A stretch of DNA of 64,000 bases, from positions 744,001 to 808,000 of the forward strand of contig JADJOR010000001.1 in the NCBI GenBank assembly GCA_016713665.1, written 5' to 3'. Both the position numbers and the translations under genes were made by a program. Origin of the DNA: Deltaproteobacteria bacterium (GTDB lineage: Bacteria > Myxococcota_A > UBA9160 > UBA4427). Shown here piece after piece: positions 35,791 to 45,148 of this stretch (the first letter of the stretch is position 1; every line of letters begins with the position of its first letter). A model generated the notes under the pieces. That model saw only the letters and a program-made list of their open reading frames with translations. It searched no databases and was not told the origin of the DNA.

Positions 35791-36132
35791 CTAGGCGTCG
35801 ACGGCGGCGAGGCGCACGGCCGACTCGGCGTCGCGCAGTCGGCCCGCGCGTTCGGCGGCGGCGGCCAGCGCCCGCCAGCGCTCGGAGGACGGGTCGCGGC
35901 CCAGGGCCTGCGAGACCTTCCGCATCAGGAAGACGTCGCCTCGCTCGAGCGCCGCGGCCTCGAGCGCTTCGAGGCCATCGATCGCCTTCGCCTGCTTCAG
36001 GAAGTCGATCGCCTCGATCTCGCGACCGAGGGCGAGATAACCGTCGGCGAGCGCCTTCGCCTTCGCCGGATCGAGGTCGGCCTCGAGCAGATGGCGCTTC
36101 GCGAGCGGATCCGGAAGCTTCGATTTCGCCAC
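35791..36132 (-). CDS. small helical (TPR-like) hypothetical protein
   Basis: 113 residues, Ala-rich and all-helical, with TPR-like pairs (LADGYLALGREIEAIDFLKQ; ERWRALAAAAERAGRLRDAE). No signal or membrane segment. Lies 10 bases before uvrA and in the same direction; function not recognised. Confidence 0.7.
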   Translation of the reverse strand: MAKSKLPDPLAKRHLLEADLDPAKAKALADGYLALGREIEAIDFLKQAKAIDGLEALEAAALERGDVFLMRKVSQALGRDPSSERWRALAAAAERAGRLRDAESAVRLAAVDA

Positions 36133-36234
36133 GCGATGGACCTCCCCTGTTCGTCGATCCCGGTCATTCGGTCGGACGAGAGATGGCGCGCGCCCGGGGC
36201 GAGCGACCAGACGGAACCAAAAGCCCGGTCCCCG

Positions 36235-37398
36235 TCAATAGCGCGGCACGCGCGGATCGACCGTGAGCGACCAGGCCTCGATCCCGCCCTCGAGATTCTC
36301 GACGTTCGGGAATCCATGGGCCAGCAGCAGGCGCGCGGCCTTCTCGCTGCGACCGCCGTGATGACAGTGGACGACGACCGGCTTCGACTTCATGCCGTCG
36401 AGCTCGCGCAGCCGGGCCTCGAGCTGGCCGAGCGGAATCCAGTGGGCACCCTCGATCCGCGCGGTCTCGACCTCGTCGGCCTCGCGGACGTCGAGCAGGA
36501 AGAGCGCCTCGCCTGCCGTCCGCCGCCGCGCGAGCTCGCTCGCGCTGCACACGGCGACCTCGCCGGCCGCCGGCCCCTCCCGCGCGGGCATCCCGCAGAA
36601 CCCCTCGTAGTCGATCAGGGCGTGGATCGACCGCTTCTCGCCGCAGAGCGGACACGCCGGATCCTTCTGCAGGCGGAACTCCCGGAAGCAGAGCTCGAGG
36701 GCGTCGTAGTGGAGCAGCCGGCCGATCAGCGAGGTCCCGATGCCCGTCAGGAGCTTCAGGGTCTCGGTCGCCTGGATCATCGCGATCGTCCCCGGCAGGA
36801 TCCCGAGAACCCCGCCCTCTGCGCACGACGGCACCGCACCGGGCGGCGGCGGCTCCGGATAGAGGCAGCGGTAGCAAGGCCCCCGCCGCGCATCGAAGAC
36901 GCTCGCCTGGCCCTCAAAGCGGAAGATCGAGCCGTAGACGTTCGGCTTGCCGAGCAGGACGCAGGCATCGTTGGTCAGATAACGCGTCGGGAAGTTGTCG
37001 GTGCCGTCGACGATCACGTCGTAGTCCGAGAAGAGCGCGAGGGCGTTCGTCGAGTCGAGACGCGTCGCGTGCAGATCGATGCGCAGATCGGGATTGAGCG
37101 CCGAGAGGCGTTCGCCGGCGACCTCGAGCTTGCTGCGCCCGATGTCCCGGGTCGAATAGAGGATCTGACGCTGGAGATTCGAGGCGGAGACCGTGTCGTC
37201 GTCGACGAGGCCGATCCGGCCGACGCCCGCCGCCGCGAGATAGAGCGCCGCGGGACAGCCGAGCCCTCCGGCGCCGACCAGCAGGACCGAGCCCGCGAGC
37301 AATCGCTGCTGCCCCGCCAGGCCCAGCTCGGGCAGGGTCAGATGGCGCCTGTAGCGGGCGTATTGATCCGCGGAGATCGGCGGGGATTCGTTCTGCAT
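36235..37398 (-). CDS. MoeB/ThiF-type adenylyltransferase with C-terminal rhodanese domain
   Basis: E1-like enzyme that adenylates the C-terminal Gly of a sulfur carrier (MoaD/ThiS/CysO type), with sulfurtransferase domain. 387 residues. Nucleotide loop LVGAGGLGCPAALYLAAAGV, DGTDNFPTRYLTNDACV, active Cys in PSCAEGGVLG, zinc Cys pairs CYRC and CPLC. Rhodanese domain after residue ~285: LFLLDVREADEVETARIEGA, active Cys in VVHCHHGGRS. ATG 37407 would add three residues. Carrier protein not seen here, so the pathway (molybdopterin, thiamine or cysteine) is undecided. Confidence 0.92.
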   Translation of the reverse strand: MQNESPPISADQYARYRRHLTLPELGLAGQQRLLAGSVLLVGAGGLGCPAALYLAAAGVGRIGLVDDDTVSASNLQRQILYSTRDIGRSKLEVAGERLSALNPDLRIDLHATRLDSTNALALFSDYDVIVDGTDNFPTRYLTNDACVLLGKPNVYGSIFRFEGQASVFDARRGPCYRCLYPEPPPPGAVPSCAEGGVLGILPGTIAMIQATETLKLLTGIGTSLIGRLLHYDALELCFREFRLQKDPACPLCGEKRSIHALIDYEGFCGMPAREGPAAGEVAVCSASELARRRTAGEALFLLDVREADEVETARIEGAHWIPLGQLEARLRELDGMKSKPVVVHCHHGGRSEKAARLLLAHGFPNVENLEGGIEAWSLTVDPRVPRY

Positions 37399-37436
37399 CG
37401 CACCCATCCCACCGCGACCGGCCCCCGGAGCGGGGC

Positions 37437-37523
37437 TGGTGCCGGAGGCGGGACTCGAACCCGCACGATCTTGCGATCGGGGGATTTTGAGTCCCCTGCG
37501 TATACCAATTTCGCCACTCCGGC
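37437..37523 (-). tRNA. tRNA-Leu (anticodon CAA)
   Basis: Read on the minus strand: acceptor GCCGGAG pairs with CTCCGGC, anticodon stem GGGGA/TCCCC with loop CTCAAAA (anticodon CAA), a variable arm ATCGCAAGAT typical of class II tRNA, T loop GTTCGAGTC, discriminator A. CCA encoded (37437-37439). A TATGCT box sits 10 bases upstream (37534-37539 complement). Confidence 0.95.
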
Positions 37524-37630
37524 GGCGGCCGGCAGCATACCACGCGGCCGCGGACCGCAGCCCCGTCCGCGGTGCGGGCGCAGGTCGCGTGCAATGGATC
37601 CGCGCAGGTCGAATGAGGGCCCGGAATGCT

Positions 37631-37659
37631 TTGACAGGGCGGGCCCCCGTCGTTAGAGT
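37631..37659 (+). promoter_or_regulatory. sigma70 promoter of tRNA-Ala
   Basis: TTGACA (37631-37636), 17-base spacer, TAGAGT (37654-37659), ending 12 bases before the tRNA 5' end. Consensus -35 and correct spacing make this the clearest promoter in the window. Confidence 0.8.
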
Positions 37660-37671
37660 CCGCCCTCCTGT

Positions 37672-37747
37672 GGGGCCGTAGCTCAGTTGGGAGAGTGCTT
37701 GAATGGCATTCAAGAGGTCGCGGGTTCGATTCCCGCCGGCTCCACCA
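37672..37747 (+). tRNA. tRNA-Ala (anticodon GGC)
   Basis: 76 bases with encoded CCA. Acceptor GGGGCCG/CGGCTCC, D loop AGCTCAGTTGGGAGAG, anticodon stem CTTGA/TCAAG with GGC, T arm GCGGG-TTCGATT-CCCGC, discriminator A. Confidence 0.97.
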
Positions 37748-37790
37748 CAGTCCGCCTTCCCCGTCCGATCCCGCCGCTCCCGCTCCGTCG

Positions 37791-38405
37791 CTAATTCAGG
37801 ATGAACGTCCGGAAGAAATAGTCTTCCGTATTGTTCGTGAAGCCGACGCCCAGCTGACCGGTCGCACCGGCTCCCGTCGCGAAGGGATTGCCCGTCTGCC
37901 CGAGCACGAGTGCGATCGGGGCGGCGTCGTTGTTGGTCGCTCGGCTCACGAACTCGACGACCAGCGCGTACTTCTCGCCCGTGAGCACGTCGCGACCCGG
38001 CTCGTCGCCGATGTTGAACTCCGTGAACTGCTCGATCGCCACCGGCAGCGTCGCGGTATTGACGAGGATCGGGTCGATCAACGAGTTGTTGGGATCGTCG
38101 TCGATCACGTCGCCAGCGAGCACGGGCTGCACGGTGATCCGGACGGTGCCGGCATCGTTGGAATTGCCGTCGGTGATCACGAGCCAGAACTCTTCGAGGC
38201 GACCATCGAGCCCGACCGTGAAGATCTGGGCCACCGCGCGATTCGCTTCGTTGACCGGCCGGAATGCGGTCGCGGCCGTCGGCGGGTTGAATTGAGCATC
38301 CGCCAGGAGGAGCGGCCCTTCGGCGCTCCCGCCTCCGCATCCCGCCACGAACGCCGCGATCCCGAACGCCGCCCCGACCCATCCGAAACGTCCCGCCAAG
38401 CGCAT
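37791..38405 (-). CDS. predicted lipoprotein, function unknown
   Basis: 204 residues from ATG 38405, preceded by GGGAGGAGG. Lipoprotein signal GWVGAAFGIAAFVAGCGGG with the lipidated Cys at 23. The mature part (NPPTAATAFRPVNEANRAVA; VLTGEKYALVVEFVS; DYFFRTFILN) is beta-rich and resembles choice-of-anchor/exported sensor-like domains that describe event duration, but I do not recognise a family with confidence. Confidence 0.78.
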   Translation of the reverse strand: MRLAGRFGWVGAAFGIAAFVAGCGGGSAEGPLLLADAQFNPPTAATAFRPVNEANRAVAQIFTVGLDGRLEEFWLVITDGNSNDAGTVRITVQPVLAGDVIDDDPNNSLIDPILVNTATLPVAIEQFTEFNIGDEPGRDVLTGEKYALVVEFVSRATNNDAAPIALVLGQTGNPFATGAGATGQLGVGFTNNTEDYFFRTFILN

Positions 38406-38538
38406 CCGACCTCCTCCCGGCCCGCCGGCTCGAAAGCCGGGGACCCATCGGGGGTTTCGTCGGAAAATCCGGCGGTTGGCTTGAGGCCTTGCACCGAAAA
38501 TGCAGGCCCTCGAGCCCGCCGCTCGCGCTTCGGCCGGC

Positions 38539-39696
<1,158 letters not shown>

Positions 39697-39698
39697 CG

Positions 39699-40754
39699 TT
39701 AGTTGCCCTCCAGGACGCAGACGAGATTCTGCTGCAGGCACGGCCCCGAGGTCGCGTGGGCGACCGCCCGGTCTGCTTCGCCCGACCAGATCCGCGTCGC
39801 ACACTCGCCGATGCGGCTGAGCCCGACCGCCATCAGCGGGTTGCCCGCGAGCGCGCCGCCCGACGGGTTGACCTTGGTCTTCGCCGACAGCCCGAGCGCC
39901 CGCTCGACCAGGATCTCCTGATGGGTGAAGGGCGCCGAGAGCTCGGCGACGTCGATCTTGTCGCGACCGGCTCCGGCCTTCTCGGCGGCGATCTCCGTCG
40001 AGCGCGAGCGCCCGAGGTCGCGGACACCGAAATCCATCGGCTCGCAGATGTGGTCGATCCCCCGGATCCAGGCGGGTCGATCGCAGAGCTTGCGAGCGCG
40101 GTCTCCTGCCGCGAGCACGATCGCCGACGCGCCGTCGGAGATCGGCGCGCAATCCGAGCGCCGCAGCGGATTCACGAGGAACGGCTCGGCCAGGATCTGC
40201 GCGACGGTGTAGTCGCCCTTGACCTGCGCGTAGGGATTGCTCTTCGCATGACCGCGGTCGCGCACCGCGGCCGCCGCCATGTCCTCGGGCTTCATGAGCC
40301 CCGCGTCGAGGCAGTGGCGCGCCTGGAGCCCGGCGATCGAGATCGCATCGGGCCAGAGCGGCATCATCACGTAGGGATCGAGCTGGAGCGCCATCGTCAG
40401 CGGCAGATCGCCCATCGAGGGCTTGCCGAAGCCGTAGACGAGGGCGGTATCCGCGTAGCCCATCTGGATCTTGACCCAGGCCTCGTAGAGCGCCCAGGCG
40501 CCGTCCATCTCGACGTGGCTCTCGCAGACCGGCGGCCAGGCGCCGACCGCATCGAGCCCCGAGACGAAGGCGAAGGACTGGCCCGCGAGATAGTCGCTCG
40601 AGCCCGAGCAGACGAAGTCGAAGTCCTTGCTCGAGAGGCCGGTCTGCTTGCGCAGCGCCTCGATCACGGGGATCAGGATCTCGATCTCGTTGCGATCGGG
40701 CTCCCGCCGCAGCGAGGGGCTCTGCGTGAATCCGACGACGGCGACTTCCCGCAT
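39699..40754 (-). CDS. second thiolase-fold protein of SCP-x/Ltp type, catalytic Cys absent
   Basis: 351 residues. Starts MREVAVVGFTQSPSLRREPD. The nucleophile segment reads ESHVEMDGAWALYEA: no Cys. The AEIY motif of its neighbour is AELSAPFTHQE here, so the Tyr is Ser too, suggesting a non-catalytic partner in a hetero-oligomer. Keeps PSGGALAGNPLMAVGLSR (CoA-binding/oxyanion loop). Starts on the same ATG region where the zinc-ribbon DUF35 gene ends and stops 2 bases before the next gene: clear translational unit. Resembles the ltp3/ltp4 pair of the mycobacterial cholesterol region, from memory. Confidence 0.85.
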   Translation of the reverse strand: MREVAVVGFTQSPSLRREPDRNEIEILIPVIEALRKQTGLSSKDFDFVCSGSSDYLAGQSFAFVSGLDAVGAWPPVCESHVEMDGAWALYEAWVKIQMGYADTALVYGFGKPSMGDLPLTMALQLDPYVMMPLWPDAISIAGLQARHCLDAGLMKPEDMAAAAVRDRGHAKSNPYAQVKGDYTVAQILAEPFLVNPLRRSDCAPISDGASAIVLAAGDRARKLCDRPAWIRGIDHICEPMDFGVRDLGRSRSTEIAAEKAGAGRDKIDVAELSAPFTHQEILVERALGLSAKTKVNPSGGALAGNPLMAVGLSRIGECATRIWSGEADRAVAHATSGPCLQQNLVCVLEGN

Positions 40755-41269
40755 CAGATGTGCTCCTTGTAGGTCTCGTATTTCGCGTCGGGCTCGTCGA
40801 TCGGTCTGAAGTAGAGGATGTTCGCCGTCGACGTCGTCCACTCCTCCCGCGGCTTCCACACCGCCTGCACGCGCATGCCCATGTGGACGTCCTCGAGCTT
40901 CGCGTCGAGCACGTGGATCAGGATCGTGTCCGCGCCGTCGAGCAGCACGTTGACGGTGATGTAGGGGAGCGGGAGCGCGATGTTCTGCGACGGCACGCGC
41001 ACGATCGAGAAGGTCACGATCGTCCCCTTGTCGGAGAGCTCGACGGCGTCGTCGCCGAACGTGACGCCGTGCATCGGACACGAGCCGCGGCTCGGGAAGT
41101 AGACGCGACCGTCGACCGGGCAGCGCTGGCCGAGGAGCTTGCCCTCGGCGATGGCGCGCAGGAAACGCGACGCAGACTGACCCGCGCTGTAGGCGTAGTC
41201 GAGCGAGATCGGGCACGAGAGCACCATCACCGGCCCACTCGCCTGCTCTTCCTTGGCACTCACGTTCAT
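40754..41269 (-). CDS. DUF35 OB-fold protein with zinc ribbon
   Basis: 171 residues. N-terminal helix (SASRFLRAIAEGKLLGQRC), then a rubredoxin-like ribbon in which the usual CxxC pairs are CPVD and CPMH, then the DUF35 OB fold (GTIVTFSIVRVPSQNIALPL; MGMRVQAVWKP). DUF35 proteins bind acyl-CoA and dock thiolase-like enzymes (ChsH2, Ltp2 complexes). ATG preceded by GGGGAGG. Partner of the two thiolase-fold genes directly downstream. Confidence 0.88.
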   Translation of the reverse strand: MNVSAKEEQASGPVMVLSCPISLDYAYSAGQSASRFLRAIAEGKLLGQRCPVDGRVYFPSRGSCPMHGVTFGDDAVELSDKGTIVTFSIVRVPSQNIALPLPYITVNVLLDGADTILIHVLDAKLEDVHMGMRVQAVWKPREEWTTSTANILYFRPIDEPDAKYETYKEHI

Positions 41270-41352
41270 CCTCCCCACGCGCGACGTCGGGCCGCGCACG
41301 ATTGCGTATCGGGGCCGGTCGCCTCCGCGCGACCGACCGCAGTGTTCCGGGA

Positions 41353-41796
41353 TCAGGCCGGCTCGAAGACGAAGTCGTCGATCGCGCCCTTCGGCACGTC
41401 GCAGAAGCGCGGGCGGACGCGCATGCCGGTCGCCATCTTCGATTCGCTGCCCGCGTCGACGACGTGGAGGAACGGCGTGTCGGCCCCGTCGAGCTTCACG
41501 AGGGCGTAGGCGAAGGGATGGGCGAGCGGCTGCTGCCGGCGCGGCTGTGCGACCCAGACCCAGGTCGTGACGATTCCCGTCGGCCCGACCTCGACGAGCT
41601 CCGACAGGCTCTCGCTGGTATCCGGGTCGTACTCCTTCGCCGGGAAGAGCACGCTGCCGTTCGCGCGCCGGATGCCCAGGAAGCGGCGATCGCGCAGGGC
41701 CGTGAAGAAGGCCGAAAGGACCTTTCCGAGCGAGCGCTTGTAGGTATACGAGAGGTGATGGGGCGCCGTAAGCGCCGCCGTCGCAGGCTTCGTCAT
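41353..41796 (-). CDS. DUF35 OB-fold protein without zinc ribbon
   Basis: 147 residues of the same family as the next gene. FFTALRDRRFLGIRRANGSV shows that the ribbon cysteines are lost; VGPTGIVTTWVWVAQPRRQQ and MRVRPRFCDVPKG form the OB fold. First gene of the four-gene operon; a KstR-like operator lies 40 bases upstream of its start. The pairing of a zinc and a non-zinc DUF35 with two unequal thiolases suggests a four-subunit complex (inference). Confidence 0.85.
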   Translation of the reverse strand: MTKPATAALTAPHHLSYTYKRSLGKVLSAFFTALRDRRFLGIRRANGSVLFPAKEYDPDTSESLSELVEVGPTGIVTTWVWVAQPRRQQPLAHPFAYALVKLDGADTPFLHVVDAGSESKMATGMRVRPRFCDVPKGAIDDFVFEPA

Positions 41797-41835
41797 CGGG
41801 GGGTCTCCTCGAGAGAGGCGAAGTCAAGCAGAGAA

Positions 41836-41849
41836 GAGAACGTGTTTCA
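41836..41849. promoter_or_regulatory. KstR-like operator in the DUF35 / enoyl-CoA hydratase divergent region
   Basis: GAGAACGTGTTTCA. It fits TnnAACnnGTTnnA at all but the first position. The longer stretch, read on the minus strand as CGATTGAAACACGTTCTC, matches the two sites beside the TetR gene at 52.1 kb. Position between divergent genes would allow control of both. Confidence 0.62.
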
Positions 41850-41979
41850 ATCGAGGCGGTTCGGGCCTGCGCGGACCGGCCGGCGAAGCGACGGCTCGAA
41901 AGGCCTGCCATCGGGCCTTGTCCCCCGAACGGCCCTGCCTAGACTCGCGCGAACCCCGAGCCGACCGGAGGTCGCCCCC

Positions 41980-42831
41980 GTGAGCACCGAGACGCCCCAC
42001 GCGAACGAGCCCCTCCGGATCGCCCGAGGTGGTGGCATCGCATGGGTCACGATCGATTGCCCGCCCATGAACCTGCTGGGCGGCGAGCTGATGGGTGCCC
42101 TCTTCGGACTCGTCGAGGCCCTGGAGCGCGACGAGACGACCCGCGTGGTCGTCCTGCGCAGCGCCGACCCCGACTTCTTCGTGGCCCACGGCGACGTCGA
42201 GCTGATCGCTGCCGTCCCCGAGGCCGCGGTCCCCGAGGCGACGGAGCTCAACTTCGTCCACCAGCTCCTCGAGCGCTTCCGCCGCCTGCCCCAGGTCACG
42301 ATCGCCCAGGTCGAGGGTTATGCCCGGGGCGGCGGCAGCGAGCTCGCCCTCGCCTGCGACATGCGCTTTGCCGCCCGGGGCAAAGCGGTCTTCGGCCAGC
42401 CCGAGATCGCGCTCGGCATCCTGCCCGGCGCCGGGGGCACCGCCCGCCTCGCGCGCCTCGTCGGCCGCGCCCGGGCCAGCGAGATCATCCTCGGCGGAGA
42501 CGACTTCAGCGCCGACGAAGCCGAACGCTACGGCTGGATCAACCGGGCGCTTCCGCCGGAGGATCTGCCGGCCTTCGTCGCGCGCCTCGCCCGGCGCATC
42601 GCGAGCTTCCCGGCGCTCGCTCTCCAGGAGGCCAAGCGAGCGATCCAGTCCGTCAGTGACGCGACGACGACGACGGATCTGCTGACCGAGCAGCGCGCCT
42701 TCGACCGCCTGATGCACGATCCGAAGGCCGAGCGCGTGCTGCGCATGAAGCGCTTCGTCGCGCGAGGCGTGCAGACGCGCCTCGGCGAGCGGACCCTCGC
42801 GCCGGCCTGCGAGGCCCTCGATCGCGAATGA
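41980..42831 (+). CDS. enoyl-CoA hydratase/isomerase family protein
   Basis: Crotonase-fold enzyme of 283 residues. Both catalytic Glu of true hydratases are present: E121 in YARGGGSELALACD and E142 in FGQPEIALGILPGAGGT; oxyanion-hole Gly residues kept. GTG 41980 preceded by CCGGAG. Divergent from the DUF35-thiolase operon with a KstR-like site between. Likely hydrates an enoyl-CoA of a degraded side chain or ring fragment; comparable with echA19 of the mycobacterial cluster by context only. Confidence 0.92.
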   Translation: MSTETPHANEPLRIARGGGIAWVTIDCPPMNLLGGELMGALFGLVEALERDETTRVVVLRSADPDFFVAHGDVELIAAVPEAAVPEATELNFVHQLLERFRRLPQVTIAQVEGYARGGGSELALACDMRFAARGKAVFGQPEIALGILPGAGGTARLARLVGRARASEIILGGDDFSADEAERYGWINRALPPEDLPAFVARLARRIASFPALALQEAKRAIQSVSDATTTTDLLTEQRAFDRLMHDPKAERVLRMKRFVARGVQTRLGERTLAPACEALDRE

Positions 42832-42858
42832 GAGGCCGAGCGGGACGCGCCGCGCCCG

Positions 42859-44211
42859 TCAATCCTCGAGCTCGATGCCGAAGTGGGCGACGTAGGGCGC
42901 GAGCGACTGGCGCAGCTCCTCGCGCGTGAAGCCCCACTCCTCGGGCGTGTACTTGTGGACGCCGAACTTGCCGCGCGGCTTCTCCGCGAGATAGGTCCGG
43001 ATCCGATCGGCGTGCTCCGCCGTGAAATCGCGGCCCATGCCCTCGTAGGCCGTGCGCATCGTCGCCACCGGATCCCGCAGCAGGCTCTGGAAATGCACGT
43101 CGACGAAGCGCTTCGGCAGCTCGCCCCGCGCCCGCCGCTCGGCCACCGAGTTCAGGCCGAAGGAGAACGCGCCGTTGATCATGCGGACCGACGTCGGCAG
43201 ATCGACCTCGTCACAGCGCAGCCACTGCACCATCGCCGTCGTGCTGACGGTCGAGGGCATCGTCTTGACGGGGTCGCGGTGGGTCTGGACGACCCAGGCA
43301 TCGGGAAAGGTCGCGAAGACGAGATCGATCGTCATGATGTGGCCCGGGGTCTTGAGCAGCCACGTCTGCTTCGGCTCCCCGTGCTGGAGCGTCTGCAGGA
43401 AGCGCTTCTCGAAGGCGTAGTTCTCCACCACGTCCATCTCCATGGCCCCGGCCCCGACCATCGCCCAGTGCCCCCCGCAGAACGAGGGCTGGGTCAGCGT
43501 CACGCATTCGACCGGGAGATCCGAGCGCAGCTCGTGGATCGCCGCGAACTCGGGCTGGACGTCGGCCCAGAATTCCTGCTCGCACTCGCTCATCGCGAGG
43601 CGCGCAGCGAGCTCCGGTCCGTCATGGTCCGTCCCATCCGGGCGAGGGCCCGCCGTGCGCGTGCCCCCCATGTGCGTACCGGCCGCGGCGATCGCGGCCG
43701 ACGCGGGCGACGTCGCCGCGAGCACGGGGTGGAGCGCGTCGGCGGCGGTCGGTCCGCGCAGATCGGGATCGAGCCAGAGCAGCTCGAAGGTGATCGTCGT
43801 CCCCGAGCGCGCCGGCCCCGTCACGATGATCGGCGCGACGATCGGCTCGTCGGCGAGTCGCGGGTTCGCGTCCCAGGCGCGCGCGAGTCGCAGTCGCGTC
43901 CGCAGCGCGCGCAGGATCTCCTGCCGGGTCATGAGCCGCCCGACCACGTTCAGCGGACGCGCTTCGAAGGCCGCGACGAGGGCGCGGTAGCGCCGCCGCC
44001 AATGCGGATCGCCGAAATCGCCGAAGGCGCCGCCGCCGAGGCTCCGCTCCGCCGCCTCGAGCATCGCATCGGCATCGAGGGACACCATCCTCCGCGCGCC
44101 CTCGACGCCGCCCCCGAGCGACTCGCCCATCGCGTTGATCCGGCGCACCCAGTCGGGGCGCCGGTAGCGCGCCGCCATCGGTGCCATCCGCTCGATCTCG
44201 CGCTCTCCCAT
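42859..44211 (-). CDS. sulfotransferase-family protein
   Basis: 450 residues. PAPS 5'-phosphosulfate loop TGPARSGTTITFELLWLDPD; 3'-phosphate region WVVQTHRDPVKTMPSTVSTT; ends LRQSLAPYVAHFGIELED. A Gly/Thr/Asp-rich insert (THMGGTRTAGPRPDGTDHDG) follows residue ~180. Belongs to the Sulfotransfer_3 type common in steroid-degrading bacteria. It is divergent from an SDR gene; a sulfotransferase-SDR pair (Rv3529c-Rv3530c, from memory) also occurs in the mycobacterial KstR regulon. Substrate unknown. Confidence 0.9.
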   Translation of the reverse strand: MGEREIERMAPMAARYRRPDWVRRINAMGESLGGGVEGARRMVSLDADAMLEAAERSLGGGAFGDFGDPHWRRRYRALVAAFEARPLNVVGRLMTRQEILRALRTRLRLARAWDANPRLADEPIVAPIIVTGPARSGTTITFELLWLDPDLRGPTAADALHPVLAATSPASAAIAAAGTHMGGTRTAGPRPDGTDHDGPELAARLAMSECEQEFWADVQPEFAAIHELRSDLPVECVTLTQPSFCGGHWAMVGAGAMEMDVVENYAFEKRFLQTLQHGEPKQTWLLKTPGHIMTIDLVFATFPDAWVVQTHRDPVKTMPSTVSTTAMVQWLRCDEVDLPTSVRMINGAFSFGLNSVAERRARGELPKRFVDVHFQSLLRDPVATMRTAYEGMGRDFTAEHADRIRTYLAEKPRGKFGVHKYTPEEWGFTREELRQSLAPYVAHFGIELED

Positions 44212-44369
44212 CTCGATCTCCCCCGTCGCGAGGCGGTCCGAGAGGGCCCGCCCGCCGCCGTGCTCGCGCGGAGCGACCCGCGCCCGAGCACTCTACAATG
44301 CGCTGCCGTTCGGGAAAACGACGGGTTCGCCAAGCACAGCGCCGGATCGCGGCGGGAGGAGGTCGAGAC

Positions 44370-45125
44370 ATGGGCATGCTGGACGGAAAGGTCGCGCTGG
44401 TCACCGGCGCCGGTCAGGGCGTCGGTCAGGGAATCGCCTTCGCGCTGGCAGCGGAGGGCGCGGCGGTCGCCGTGACCGGGCGGACGGCCGCGAAGTGTGA
44501 AACGACGTGCAAGCAGATCGTCGAGCGCGGCGGGCGCGCGATCGCGCTCGCCTGCGACGTGAAGTCCGAGGCGGCGCTCGCCTCGACGGTGAAGGAGGTC
44601 GTGCGCCAGCTCGGTGGCATCCAGATCCTCGTCAACAACGCGCAGGAGGTCCCGCTCGGCCCCTTGAACGGGCTCTCCGACGCCGAGTTCACGGCGGGCT
44701 GGGAGTCCGGCCCGCTCGCGACGTTCCGGTTGATGAAGCTTTGCTATCCGCATCTCCAGGGCGACGGCTCGATCGTGAACCTCGCGAGCACCTCCGCGAT
44801 GCGCTGGGACATGTCGAACTACGGCTGTTATGCCGCGGTCAAGGAAGCCATCCGCTCGTTGACCCGCGCGGCCGCCTGCGAATGGGGCGGCGACGGCATC
44901 CGGACCAACGCGATCCTTCCGCTCGCGACCTCGCCCGCCCTCGCCGACTGGATCACGACGCGCCCCGAGGAATCGGCCGCGTTTCTCGCGACGGTCCCGA
45001 TGCATTACGCGGGCGACTGCGAGCAGGACATCGGCCGCTTCGTCGCGCTGCTCTGCTCGAGCGGGTCGCGCTACGTGAACGGCCAGTTCATCGCCCTCGA
45101 CGGCGGTCAGGCCCGGCTCGGTTAG
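44370..45125 (+). CDS. short-chain dehydrogenase/reductase
   Basis: 251 residues. Cofactor motif LVTGAGQGVGQG, LVNNAQEV (NNAG variant), catalytic Ser in STSAM and YAAVK. Ends VNGQFIALDGGQARLG, a classical SDR end. ATG preceded by GGGAGGAGG. A TACAAT box at 44294-44299 may be the -10 element. Precedes the LLM oxidoreductase by 23 bases. Confidence 0.92.
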   Translation: MGMLDGKVALVTGAGQGVGQGIAFALAAEGAAVAVTGRTAAKCETTCKQIVERGGRAIALACDVKSEAALASTVKEVVRQLGGIQILVNNAQEVPLGPLNGLSDAEFTAGWESGPLATFRLMKLCYPHLQGDGSIVNLASTSAMRWDMSNYGCYAAVKEAIRSLTRAAACEWGGDGIRTNAILPLATSPALADWITTRPEESAAFLATVPMHYAGDCEQDIGRFVALLCSSGSRYVNGQFIALDGGQARLG

Positions 45126-45148
45126 CGCGCTCTGCGCGAAGGACGATC

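Noticed and set aside
32860..37747. Genomic island inserted at the tRNA-Sec, tRNA-Leu or tRNA-Ala genes
   Set aside because: No integrase, no repeated tRNA 3' ends and no change in base composition were seen; neighbouring genes are housekeeping.
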